A stretch of DNA of 64,000 nt, from positions 1,984,001 to 2,048,000 of the forward strand of contig NW_027480468.1 of the NCBI RefSeq assembly GCF_051401765.1. Direction: 5' to 3'. The translations under genes and the position numbers were made by a program. Under the pieces are notes generated by a model. That model did no database searches. It saw nothing but the letters and a program-made list of their open reading frames with translations, and was not told where the DNA came from. Origin of the DNA: Calliopsis andreniformis. Its lineage: Eukaryota > Arthropoda > Insecta > Hymenoptera > Andrenidae. Positions 25,801 through 38,824 of the stretch are shown here, piece by piece (positions within the stretch are counted from its first letter, which is position 1; each line of letters begins with the position of its first letter).

Positions 25801-26080
25801 TTCAATCCTCAATACCCAATCCTCAACCTTCAATCCTCAATCCTCAATCCTCAATCCTCAATCCTCAATCCTCGATCCTCAATCCTCAATCCTCTGTCCT
25901 CAAACCACAATCCTGAATCCTCAATCCTGAATCCTCAATCCTCAATCCTCAATCCTCAATCCTCAATCCTCAATCCTCTGTCCTCAAACCACAATCCTGA
26001 ATCCTCAATCCTGAGTCCTCAATCTTCAGCCCTCAGTCCTCAACAATCAGTTGTCAATCCTCAATCCTCAATAGAATATC
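22831..26080 (+). repeat. 3250-bp tandem unit, copy 2
   Basis: This is the second copy. Its left part, up to 23950, lies outside the part of the 23,950-bp duplication visible in this window. Its right part continues past 26080 into the intact 1802-bp cluster, where the anchor reads TCAGTTCAGAGTTTTCC. At that point copy 1 had switched to CAATTCACAGG. Confidence 0.91.
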
Positions 26081-26801
26081 CTCAGTTCAGAGTTTTCCAT
26101 ACGCAATACTCAATCTGCAATCTTCAAATCTCTATCCACAAACATCAATTCTCATCACTCAGCCCTCAGCACTCAGTCCCCAATCCTCAATCTTCAATCC
26201 TCAATCCTCAATCCTCAATCCTCAATCCACAATCTTCAATCCTCGATCCTCAATCCTCAATCCTCATTCCTCAATCCTCAATCCTCAGTCCTCAAACCAC
26301 AATTCTGAATCCTCAATCCTGAATCCTCAATCTTCAGCCATCAGTCCTCAACTATCAGTTGTCAATACTCAATCCTCAATAGAATATCCTCAATTCACAG
26401 GTTTCAATACTCAATACTCAATCTGCAATCTTCAAATCTCTATCCACAAACATCAATCCTCACCACTCAACCCTCAACACTCAGTCCCCAATCCTCAATC
26501 TTCAATTCTCAATCCTCAATCCTCAATCTTCAATCCTCAATCCCCAGTCCTCAGTCTTCAATACTCAATGCTCCATCCTCAATCCCCTATCCTCAGTCCT
26601 CAGTCCTCAACCCTCAATCTTCAAACCTCAATCCTCAACCGTCAGTCCTCGTCCTCAACCCTCAACCCTCAATACTCAATCCTCAATCTTCAATCATCAA
26701 TACTCAATCTTCAATCCTCAATACTCAATCCTCAATCATCAATCCTCAATCTTCAATACTCAATCCTCAATCCTCAATCCTCAATCCTCAATACTCAACC
26801 A
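25000..26801 (+). repeat. 1802-bp unit, copy 1 of the second cluster
   Basis: It corresponds base for base to 1050-2851 at offset 23,950, with the same anchors and the CCTGGTCCCC marker near 25634. I saw no difference. Confidence 0.9.
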
Positions 26802-28603
26802 TCATTCTTCAATCCTCAATACCCAATCCTCAATCTTCAATCCTCTATCCTCAATCCTCAATTCTCAATACTCAATCCTCAGACCTCAGTCCTCAAACCT
26901 CAATCCTCAACCCTCAGCCCTCATCCTCAATCGTCAATCCTCAACCTCAATCCTCAATCTTCAATCCTCAATACTCAATCTTCAATCCTCAATCCTCAGT
27001 CCTCAAACCACAATTCTGAATCCTCAATCCTGAATCCTCAATCTTCAGCCCTCAGTCCTCAACAATCAGTTGTCAATCCTCAATCCCCAATAGAATATCC
27101 TCAATTCACAGTTTTCAATACCCAATACCCAATGTGCAATCTTCAAATCTCTATCCACAAACATCAATTCTCATCACTCAACCCTCAACACTCGGTCCTC
27201 AATGTTCAATCCTCAATCCTCAATCCTCAATCTTCAATCCTCAATACTCAATCCTCAATCCTCAATCCTCAATCCTCAATCATCGATCCTCAATCTTCAA
27301 TACTCAATCCTCTATCCTCAATCCTCAGTCATCAATACTCAATCTTCAGTACTCAATCCTCAATCCTCAATTCTCAATCCTCAATCCTCAATCCTCAATC
27401 CTCAGACCTCAAACGTCAATATTCAACCCTCAGTCCTGGTCCCCAATCCACAACCCTCAATCCTCAATCCTCAATCTTCAATCATCAATATTCTATCCTC
27501 AGTCCTCAATCCTCAATCCTCAATCCTCAGTCCTCAATCCTGAATCCTCAATCCTGAATCCTCAATCCTGAATCCTCAATCCTCAATCCTCAATCCTCAA
27601 TGTTCAATCCTCAATACCCAATCCTCAACCTTCAATCCTCAATCCTCAATCCTCAATCCTCAATCCTCAATCCTCGATCCTCAATCCTCAATCCTCTGTC
27701 CTCAAACCACAATCCTGAATCCTCAATCCTGAATCCTCAATCCTCAATCCTCAATCCTCAATCCTCAATCCTCAATCCTCTGTCCTCAAACCACAATCCT
27801 GAATCCTCAATCCTGAGTCCTCAATCTTCAGCCCTCAGTCCTCAACAATCAGTTGTCAATCCTCAATCCTCAATAGAATATCCTCAGTTCAGAGTTTTCC
27901 ATACGCAATACTCAATCTGCAATCTTCAAATCTCTATCCACAAACATCAATTCTCATCACTCAGCCCTCAGCACTCAGTCCCCAATCCTCAATCTTCAAT
28001 CCTCAATCCTCAATCCTCAATCCTCAATCCACAATCTTCAATCCTCGATCCTCAATCCTCAATCCTCATTCCTCAATCCTCAATCCTCAGTCCTCAAACC
28101 ACAATTCTGAATCCTCAATCCTGAATCCTCAATCTTCAGCCATCAGTCCTCAACTATCAGTTGTCAATACTCAATCCTCAATAGAATATCCTCAATTCAC
28201 AGGTTTCAATACTCAATACTCAATCTGCAATCTTCAAATCTCTATCCACAAACATCAATCCTCACCACTCAACCCTCAACACTCAGTCCCCAATCCTCAA
28301 TCTTCAATTCTCAATCCTCAATCCTCAATCTTCAATCCTCAATCCCCAGTCCTCAGTCTTCAATACTCAATGCTCCATCCTCAATCCCCTATCCTCAGTC
28401 CTCAGTCCTCAACCCTCAATCTTCAAACCTCAATCCTCAACCGTCAGTCCTCGTCCTCAACCCTCAACCCTCAATACTCAATCCTCAATCTTCAATCATC
28501 AATACTCAATCTTCAATCCTCAATACTCAATCCTCAATCATCAATCCTCAATCTTCAATACTCAATCCTCAATCCTCAATCCTCAATCCTCAATACTCAA
28601 CCA
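26802..28603 (+). repeat. 1802-bp unit, copy 2 of the second cluster
   Basis: It corresponds to 2852-4653. The cluster was therefore already triplicated before the 23,950-bp duplication. Confidence 0.9.
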
Positions 28604-30295
28604 TCATTCTTCAATCCTCAATACCCAATCCTCAATCTTCAATCCTCTATCCTCAATCCTCAATTCTCAATACTCAATCCTCAGACCTCAGTCCTCAAAC
28701 CTCAATCCTCAACCCTCAGCCCTCATCCTCAATCGTCAATCCTCAACCTCAATCCTCAATCTTCAATCCTCAATACTCAATCTTCAATCCTCAATCCTCA
28801 GTCCTCAAACCACAATTCTGAATCCTCAATCCTGAATCCTCAATCTTCAGCCCTCAGTCCTCAACAATCAGTTGTCAATCCTCAATCCCCAATAGAATAT
28901 CCTCAATTCACAGTTTTCAATACCCAATACCCAATGTGCAATCTTCAAATCTCTATCCACAAACATCAATTCTCATCACTCAACCCTCAACACTCGGTCC
29001 TCAATGTTCAATCCTCAATCCTCAATCCTCAATCTTCAATCCTCAATACTCAATCCTCAATCCTCAATCCTCAATCCTCAATCATCGATCCTCAATCTTC
29101 AATACTCAATCCTCTATCCTCAATCCTCAGTCATCAATACTCAATCTTCAGTACTCAATCCTCAATCCTCAATTCTCAATCCTCAATCCTCAATCCTCAG
29201 ACCTCAAACGTCAATATTCAACCCTCAGTCCTGGACCCCAATCCACAACCCTCAATCCTCAATCCTCAATCTTCAATCATCAATATTCTATCCTCAGTCC
29301 TCAATCCTCAATCCTCAATCCTCAGTCCTCAATCCTGAATCCTCAATCCTGAATCCTCAATCCTGAATCCTCAATCCTCAATCCTCAATCCTCAATGTTC
29401 AATCCTCAATACCCAATCCTCAACCTTCAATCCTCAATCCTCAATCCTCAATCCTCAATCCTCAATCCTCGATCCTCAATCCTCAATCCTCTGTCCTCAA
29501 ACCACAATCCTGAATCCTCAATCCTGAATCCTCAATCCTGAATCCTCAATCCTCAATCCTCAATCCTCAATCCTCAATCCTCAATCCTCTGTCCTCAAAC
29601 CACAATCCTGAATCCTCAATCCTGAGTCCTCAATCTTCAGCCCTCAGTCCTCAACAATCAGTTGTCAATCCTCAATCCTCAATAGAATATCCTCAGTTCA
29701 GAGTTTTCCATACGCAATACTCAATCTGCAATCTTCAAATCTCTATCCACAAACATCAATTCTCATCACTCAGCCCTCAGCACTCAGTCCCCAATCCTCA
29801 ATCTTCAATCCTCAATCCTCAATCCTCAATCCTCAATCCACAATCTTCAATCCTCGATCCTCAATCCTCAATCCTCATTCCTCAATCCTCAATCCTCAGT
29901 CCTCAAACCACAGTTCTGAATCCTCAATCCTGAATCCTCAATCTTCAGCCATCAGTCCTCAACTATCAGTTGTCAATACTCAATCCTCAATAGAATATCC
30001 TCAATTCACAGGTTTCAATACTCAATACTCAATCTGCAATCTTCAAATCTCTATCCACAAACATCAATCCTCACCACTCAACCCTCAACACTCAGTCCCC
30101 AATCCTCAATCTTCAATTCTCAATCCTCAATCCTCAATCTTCAATCCTCAATCCCCAGTCCTCAGTTTTCAATACTCAATGCTCCATCCTCAATCCTCTA
30201 TCCTCAGTCCTCAGTCCTCAACCCTCAATCTTCAAACCTCAATCCTCAACCGTCAGTCCTCGTCCTCAACCCTCAACCCTCAATACTCAATCCCC
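28604..30295 (+). repeat. 1802-bp unit, copy 3 of the second cluster, diverged and shortened
   Basis: It shares all private changes of 4654-6345: the lost heptamer, the 14-bp gain near 29540, CCTGGACCCC near 29232, ACAGTTCTG near 29912 and the early end near 30293. Confidence 0.88.
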
Positions 30296-33200
30296 AATCC
30301 TCAATCTTCAATACTCAATCCTCAATCCTCAATCCACAATCCTCAATCTTCAATCCTCAATACTCAACCTTCAACACTCAATCTTCAATCCTCAATCCTT
30401 AATCCTCAATCCTCAATCCTCAACACTCTATCTTCAATCCTAAATAATCAATCTCCAATACTAGATCCTCAATCCCCAGTGCTCAATCCTCAATACCCAA
30501 TCCTCAATACCCAATCTTGAATCCTCAATCCTCAATTCTCAATCCTCAATCTTCAATCCTCAATCCCCAATTCTCAATCGTCAATCCTCATTCTTCAATC
30601 CTCAATACACAATCCTCAATCTTCAATCCTCAATCCTCAATTCTCAATCTTCGATCCTCAATACTGAATCTTCAATCCTCAATCCTCAATCCTCAATCCT
30701 CAATCCTCAATCCTCAATCCTGAATATTCAATCCTCATTCCCCAATCCTCAATCCTGAATCCTCTATCCTCAATCCTCAGTCCTCAAACCTCAATCCTGG
30801 ATCCTCAATCCTGAATCCTCAATCTTCAGACCTCAGTCCTCAACAATCAGTTGTCAATTCTCAATTCTCAAAAGAATATCTACAATTCACAGTTTTCAAT
30901 ACTCAATACTCAATCTGCAATCTTTAAATCACTATCTACAAACACCAATTCTCATCACTCAACCCTCAACACTCAGTCCCTAGTCCTCAATCTTCAATCC
31001 TCAATCCTCAGTCCTCAATCCTCAACCTTCAATCCTCAATACTCAATCTTCAATCCTCAATCCTCAATCCTCAATACTCAATCCTCAATCCTCAATCCTC
31101 AATCCTCAATTCTGAATTCTCAACCCCAAATCCTCAATCTTCAGCCCTCAGTCCTCAACAATCAGTTGTCAATTCTCAATCCTCAATAGAATATCATCAA
31201 TTCACAGTTTTCAATACTCAATGCTCAATCTGCAGTCTTCAAATATCTACCCACAAACATCAATTCTCATCACACAACCCTCAACACTCATTCCCCAATC
31301 CTCAATCTTCAATCCTCAATCCTCAATCCTCAATCCTCAATCCTCAATCTTCAATCATCAATACTCAATCATCAATCCTCAATTCTCAATCCTCAATCCT
31401 CAATCCTCAATACTCAATACTCAATACTCAATCTTCAATACCCAATCATCAATCCTCAATCCTCAATCCTCATTCTTCAATCCTCAATACCCAATCCTCA
31501 ATCTTCAATACTCAATCCTTAATCGTCAATCCTCTATCCCCAATCCTCAATCTTCAATACTCAATCCTCAATCCTCAATCCACAATCCTCAATCTTCAAT
31601 CCTCAATACTCAACCTTCAATCCTCAATCCACAATCCTCAATCCTCAATCCTCAATCCTCAGTCCTCAATCCTCAATCTTCAATCCTAAATAATCGATCT
31701 TCAATCCTCAATCCTCAATCCTCAATCCTCAATCCTCATTCTTCAATCCTCAATACCGAATCCTCAATCTTCAATCCTCAATCCTCAATCCTCAATTCTC
31801 AATCCTCAATCCTCAATCCTCAATACTCAATCCTCAATACTCAATCTTCAATACCCAATCATCAATCCTCAATCCTCAATCCTCATTCTTCAATCCTCAA
31901 TACCCAATCCTCAATCGTCAATCCTTAATCCTCAATCCTCAATTCTCAATCCTCAGTCCTCAGTCCTCAGTCCTAAAACCTCAACCCTCAACCATCAGCC
32001 CTCATCCTCAATCCTCAATCCTCATTCCGCAATCCTCAACCTTCAATCCTCAATTCTCAATATTCAATCCTCAATTCTGAATCCTCAATCCTCAATCCTC
32101 ATTCTTCAATCCTCAATACCCAATCCTCAATCTTCAATACTCTATCCTCAATCCTCAATTCTCAATACTCAATCCTCAGACCTCAGTCCTCAAACCTCAA
32201 TCCTCAACCCTCAGCCCTCATCCTCAATCGTCAATCCTCAACCTCAATCCTCAATCTTCAATCCTCAATACTCAATCTTCAATCCTCAATCCTCAGTCCT
32301 CAAACCACAATTCTGAATCCTCAATCCTGAATCCTCAATCTTCAGCCCTCAGTCCTCAACAATCAGTTGTCAATCCTCAATCCCCAATAGAATATCCTCA
32401 ATTCACAGTTTTCAATACCCAATACCCAATGTGCAATCTTCAAATCTCTATCCACAAACATCAATTCTCATCACTCAACCCTCAACACTCGGTCCTCAAT
32501 GTTCAATCCTCAATCCTCAATCCTCAATCTTCAATCCTCAATACTCAATCCTCAATCCTCAATCCTCAATCCTCAATCATCGATCCTCAATCTTCAATAC
32601 TCAATCCTCTATCCTCAATCCTCAGTCATCAATACTCAATCTTCAGTACTCAATCCTCAATCCTCAATTCTCAATCCTCAATCCTCAATCCTCAATCCTC
32701 AGACCTCAAACGTCAATATTCAACCCTCAGTCCTGGTCCCCAATCCACAACCCTCAATCCTCAATCCTCAATCTTCAATCATCAATATTCTATCCTCAGT
32801 CCTCAATCCTCAATCCTCAATCCTCAGTCCTCAATCCTGAATCCTCAATCCTGAATCCTCAATCCTGAATCCTCAATCCTCAATCCTCAATCCTCAATGT
32901 TCAATCCTCAATACCCAATCCTCAACCTTCAATCCTCAATCCTCAATCCTCAATCCTCAATCCTCAATCCTCGATCCTCAATCCTCAATCCTCTGTCCTC
33001 AAACCACAATCCTGAATCCTCAATCCTGAATCCTCAATCCTCAATCCTCAATCCTCAATCCTCAATCCTCAATCCTCTGTCCTCAAACCACAATCCTGAA
33101 TCCTCAATCCTGAGTCCTCAATCTTCAGCCCTCAGTCCTCAACAATCAGTTGTCAATCCTCAATCCTCAATAGAATATCCTCAGTTCAGAGTTTTCCATA

Positions 33201-33559
33201 CGCAATACTCAATCTGCAATCTTCAAATCTCTATCCACAAACATCAATTCTCATCACTCAGCCCTCAGCACTCAGTCCCCAATCCTCAATCTTCAATCCT
33301 CAATCCTCAATCCTCAATCCTCAATCCACAATCTTCAATCCTCGATCCTCAATCCTCAATCCTCATTCCTCAATCCTCAATCCTCAGTCCTCAAACCACA
33401 ATTCTGAATCCTCAATCCTGAATCCTCAATCTTCAGCCATCAGTCCTCAACTATCAGTTGTCAATACTCAATCCTCAATAGAATATCCTCAATTCACAGG
33501 TTTCAATACTCAATACTCAATCTGCAATCTTCAAATCTCTATCCACAAACATCAATCCT
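30296..33559 (+). repeat. Bridging block plus repeated left block, second copy
   Basis: This matches 6346-9609 at offset 23,950. It carries the same subtype markers as 7100 (31415 C, 32139 A), and 31555 is C where 7605 is T. The last portion continues unchanged into block gamma at 33757. Confidence 0.88.
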
Positions 33560-35746
33560 CATCACTCAACCCTCAACTCTCAGTCCCCAATCCTCAATCT
33601 TCAATCCTCTATCCTCAATCCTCAATCCTCAATCCTCAATCCTCAATCCTCAATCCTCAATCCTCAATCTTCAATCCTCAATACTCAATATTCAATCCTC
33701 ATTACTCAATCCTCAATTCTCAATCTTCAATCCTCAATCCTCATTCCTCAAACCTCAATCCTCAACCTCAATCCTCAATCTTCAATCCTCAATACTCTAT
33801 CTTCAATCCTCAATCCTCAGTCCTCAAACCTCAATTCTGAATCCTCAACCCTGATTCCTCAATCTTCAGCCCTCAGTCCTCAACAATCAGTTGTCAATCC
33901 TCAATCCTGAGTATAATATCCTCAATTCACAGTTTTCAATACTCAATACTCAATCTGCAATCTTCAAATCTCTATCCACAGACATCAATTCTCATCACTC
34001 AACCCTGAACACTCAGTCCTCAACGTTCAATCCTCAATCCTCAATTCTCAATCTTCGATCCTCTATACTGAATCTTCAATCCTCAATCCTCAATCCTCAA
34101 TCCTCAATCCTCAATCCTGTATATTCAATCCTCAGTCCCCAATCCTCAATCCTCAATCCTCAATCCTCATTCTTCAATCCTCAACACCCAATCCTCAATC
34201 TTCAATCCTCAATCCTCAATCCTCAATTCTCAATCCTCAATCCTCTGTCCTCAGACCTCAAACCTCAATGCTCTACCCTCAGCCCTCATCGTCAATCCTC
34301 AAACCTCAATCCTCAGTCCTCAATCGTCAATCCTCAATCCTCAATCTTCAATCCACAATACTCAACCTTCAATCCTCAATCCTCAATCCACAATCCTCAA
34401 TATTCAATCCTCAATACTCAATTTTCAATACTCAATCCGCAATCATCAATCCTCAATCCTGAATCCTCAGTCATCAATCCACAGTCTTCAATACTCAATC
34501 GTCGATCCCCAGTCCTCAATCCTGAATCCTCAATCCTCGTACATCAAACCTCAATCCTCAACCCTCAGACCTCATCCTCAGTTCTCAATTCTCAATCCGC
34601 AATCCTCAACCCTCAAGCTTCAATCCTCAATAATCAACATCCAATCCTAGATCCCCATCCCCAATCCTTAATCCTTAAACCTCAACCTTCAATCCTCAAT
34701 CCCCAGTCCTCAATCTTCAATCCTCAATGCCCAGTCCTCAATCCTCAATCCTCAGTCCTCAATCCTCAACCCTCAGTCCTCGTCATCAATCCTCAACCCT
34801 CAATAATCAATCCGCAATCTTCAATCATCAATACTCAATCTTCAACACTCAATCCTCAATACTCAATCCTCAGTCCTCGATACTCAATCCCCAGACCTCA
34901 GTCCTCAATCTTCAATACTCAATCCGCCAATCCTCAATATTCAACACACAACCCTCAACCATCAATCCTCAATACTCAACCATCAATCCTAAATTCTCAA
35001 TACTCAGTAGAATATCCTGAATTCTCAGTTTTCAATACTCAATCCTCAATCTTCAATCTTCAAATCTCCATCCACAAACATCAATTCTCATCTCTCATCC
35101 CTCAACACACAGTCCTCAATATTCAATCCTCAATCCTCAATCCTCAATCCTCATTCCTCAAACCTCAATTCTCAAACCTCAGTCCTCACCCTCAATTCAC
35201 AATTCTCAATCCTCAATCCTCAATCCTCAACACTCTATCTTCAATCCTAAATAATCAATCTCCAATACTAGATCCTCAATCCCCAATCCTCAATCCTCAA
35301 TACCCAATCCTCAATACCCAACCTTCAATCCTCAATCCTCAATTCTCAATCCTCAATCTTCAATCCTCAATCCCCAATCCTCAATCCTCAATCCTCATTC
35401 TTCAATCCTCAATACCCAATCCTCAATCCTCAATCCTCAATCCTCAATCTTCAATCCTCAATCCTCAATCCTGAATATTCAATCCTCAGTCCCCAATCCT
35501 CAATCCTCAATCCTCAATCCTCATTCTTCAATCCTCAATACCCAATCCTCAATCTTCGATCCTCAATCCTCAATCCTCAATTCTCAATCCTCAATCCTCA
35601 GTCCTCAGACCTCAAGCCTCAATTCTCAACCCTCAGCCCTCATCGTCAATCCTCAAACCTCAATCCTCAGTCCTCAATCCTCAATGCCCAATCCTCAATC
35701 CTCAATCCTCAGTCCTCAATCCTCAATCCTCAATCCTCAATCCTCA

Positions 35747-36524
35747 GTCTTCAATCCTCAATACTCAATCTTCAATCCTCAATCCTCAATTCTCAATCGT
35801 CAATACTCAATCCTCAATCGTCAATCCTCAATCCCCAATCCCCAATCCTCAATCTTCAATCCTCAATCCTCAATTATAAATCCTCAATACTCAACCTTCA
35901 ATCCTCAATACTCAATCTTCAATCCTCAATCCTCAATATTCAACACACAACCCTCAACTATCAATCCTCAATACTCAACCATCAATCCTCAAATCTCAAT
36001 ACTCAATAGAATACCCTGAATTCACATCGTTCAATACTCAATCCACAAAAATCAATAATCAAATCTCCACCCTCAAACATCAATTCTCAACACTCAATCA
36101 TCAACACTCAGTCCTCTTTCTTCAATCCTCCATCCTCAATCCTCAATCCTCAATCTTCAATCCTCAACACTCAATATTCAATCCACAATCCTCAGTCCTC
36201 AAACCGCAATTCTGGATCCTCAATCCTCAATCCTCAATCTTCAGCCCTCAGTCCTCAACAATCAGCTGTCAATCCTCAATCCTCAATAGAATATCCTCAA
36301 TTCACAGGTTTCAATACTCAATACTCTGTCTGCAATCTTCAAATCTCTATCCACAAACATCAATCCTCATCACTCAACCCTCAACACTCAGTCCCCAATC
36401 CTAAATCTTCAATTCTCAATCCTCAATCCTCAATCTTCAATCCTCAATCTTCAATCCTCAATGCTCCATCCTCAATCCTCTATCCTCAGTCCTCAGTCCT
36501 CAGCCCTCAATCCTCAAACCTCAA
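35747..36524 (+). repeat. Partial 1098-bp unit after the large duplication
   Basis: From 35747 the sequence stops matching 11797 and instead matches 17934-18711 at offset 17,813 (17871/35684, 18648/36461). It includes a type B anchor near 36006 and a CAGCTG anchor near 36259. It ends where CAAACCTCAATACTC replaces CAAACCTCAATCC. Confidence 0.85.
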
Positions 36525-37545
36525 TACTCAATCCTCAATCCTCAGTCCTCAAACCTCAATCCTGGATCCTCAATCCTGAATCCTCAATCTTCAGACCTCA
36601 GTCCTCAACAATCAGTTGTCAATTCTCAATTCTCAAAAGAATATCTACAATTCACAGTTTTCAATACTCAATACTCAATCTGCAATCTTTAAATCACTAT
36701 CTACAAACACCAATTCTCATCACTCAACCCTCAACACTCAGTCCCTAGTCCTCAATCTTCAATCCTCAATCCTCAATCCTCAATCCTCAACCTTCAATCC
36801 TCAATACTCAATCTTCAATCCTCAATCCTCAATCCTCAATACTCAATCCTCAATCCTCAATCCTCAATCCTCAATTCTGAATTCTCAACCCCAAATCCTC
36901 AATCTTCAGCCCTCAGTCCTCAACAATCAGTTGTCAATTCTCAATCCTCAATAGAATATCATCAATTCACAGTTTTCAATACTCAATGCTCAATCTGCAA
37001 TCTTCAAATATCTACCCACAAACATCAATTCTCATCACACAACCCTCAACACTCATTCCCCAATCCTCAATCTTCAATCCTCAATCCTCAATCCTCAATC
37101 CTCAATCCTCAATATTCAATCATCAATACTCAATCATCAATCCTCAATTCTCAATCCTCAATCCTCAATCCTCAATACTCAATACTCAATACTCAATCTT
37201 CAATACCCAATCATCAATCCTCAATCCTCAATCCTCATTCTTCAATCCTCAATACACAATCCTCAATCTTCAATACTCAATCCTTAATCGTCAATCCTCT
37301 ATCCCCAATCCTCAATCTTCAATACTCAATCCTCAATCCTCAATCCACAATCCTCAATCTTCAATCCTCAATACTCAACCTTCAATCCTCAATCCACAAT
37401 CCTCAATCCTCAATCCTCAATCCTCAGTCCTCAATCCTCAATCTTCAATCCTAAATAATCGATCTTCAATCCTCAATCCTCAATCCTCAATCCTCAATCC
37501 TCATTCTTCAATCCTCAATACCCAATCCTCAATCTTCAATCCTCA
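36525..37545 (+). repeat. Bridging block plus left block, shortened copy
   Basis: It matches 30760-31780 at offset 5,765 (30851/36616, 31221/36986). It has its own changes, such as GCAATCTTC for GCAGTCTTC near 36997 and CAATATTC near 37112. Two anchors lie near 36607 and 36923. The junction at 36524 falls in a CCTCAATCCTCAGTCCTCAA tract shared by both sources. Confidence 0.83.
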
Positions 37546-38824
37546 ATCCTCAACACTCAATCCTCAATCCTCAATCCTCAGTCATCAATACTCAATCTTC
37601 AGTACTCAATCCTCAATCCTCAATCCTCAATCCCCAATCCTCAACCCCCAATCCTCATTCCTCAAACCTCAACCCTCAGCCCTCAGTCCTCATCCTCAGA
37701 TCTCAATTCTCAATCCTCAGGCCTCAATCCTCATTCCTCAATCCTCATTCTTCAATCCTCAATACCCAATCCTCAATCTTCAATCCTCAATCCTCAATCC
37801 TCAATCCTCAACCCTCAATCTTCACTCCTCAATACTGAATCTTAAACCTTCAATCCTCAGTCCTCGAACCACAATTCTGAATCCTCAATCCTGAATCCTC
37901 AATCTTCAGCCCTCAGTCCTCAACAATCAGTTGTCAATCCTCAATCCCCAATAGAATATCCTCAATTCACAGTTTTCAATACTCAATACCCAATGTGCAA
38001 TCTTCAAATCTCTATCCACAAACATCAATTCTCATCACTCAACCCTCAACTCTCGGTCCTCAATGTTCAATCCTCAATCCTCAATTCTCAATCTTCAATC
38101 CTCAATTCTCAATCCTCAATCCTCAATCCTCAATCCTCAATCATCAATCTTCAATTTTCAATACTCAATCCTCAATCCTCAATCGTCAATCCTCAATCCT
38201 CAATCCTCAATCCTCAATCATCAATCCTCAATCTTTTAATCCTCAATGCTCAACATTTAATACTCGATCCTCAATCCTCAATCTTCAATCCTCAATCCTC
38301 AATCCTCAATCCTCAACCTTCAATCCTCATTACTCAATCTTCAATCCTCAATCCTCAATCCTCAATACTCAATCCTCAATCCTCAATCCTCAGTCATCAA
38401 TACTCAATCTTCAGTACTCAATCCTCAATCCTCAATCCTCAATCCTCAATCCTCAATCCTCAGACCTCAAACGTCAATATTCAATCCTCAGTCCTGGTCC
38501 CCAATCCACAACCCTCAATCCTCAATCCTCAATCTTCAATCATCAATATTCAATCCTCAGTCCTCAATCCACAATCCTCAATCCTCAATCACCAATTTTC
38601 AATCCTCAATACCCAATCCTGAATCTTCAATCCTCAACCCTCAATCCTCAATCCTCAATCCTCAATCCTCGATCCACAATCCTCAATCCCCTGTCCTCAA
38701 ACCACAATCCTGAATCCTCAATCCTGAATCCTCAATCCTGAATCCTCAATCCTCAATCCTCAATCCTCAATATTCAATGCTCAATACCCAATCCTCAATC
38801 TTCAATCCTCAATCCTCAATCCTC
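37546..38824 (+). repeat. Diverged module with phase-slip block
   Basis: Markers are GTCATCAATAC near 37581, CAGATCTCAATTC near 37697, CCTCGAACCACAATTC near 37863, GTGCAATCTTC near 37993, and CTTTTAATCC with ACATTTAATAC near 38232-38261, where the 7-bp register slips by one base. The closest relatives are near 54415-55210 and 57975-59160 (offset about 20,396). Confidence 0.8.

Larger units (their letters stand above)
23951..35746 (+). repeat. Large segmental duplication, right copy
   Basis: This is the partner of 1-11796. It contains the same three 1802-bp units (25000-30295), the same bridging block (30296-31049), the same repeat of the left block (31050-33559) and the same 2 kb block ending near 35746. 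Upstream, its left flank also matches the sequence left of 20701, because 20701-22830 and 23951-26080 are themselves copies 3250 bp apart. Identity this high in a slippage-prone array implies a very recent duplication, or an assembly that placed one locus twice. Confidence 0.93.

Noticed and set aside
1..35746. The two 11.8 kb copies as arms of a composite transposon or LTR pair
   Set aside because: There is no transposase, terminal inverted repeat, target-site duplication or primer-binding site. The DNA between the copies is the same satellite.
38228..38265. T-rich block as a transcription terminator
   Set aside because: There is no stem precedes the short T run, no gene lies upstream, and the block is simply a register slip copied with its module.
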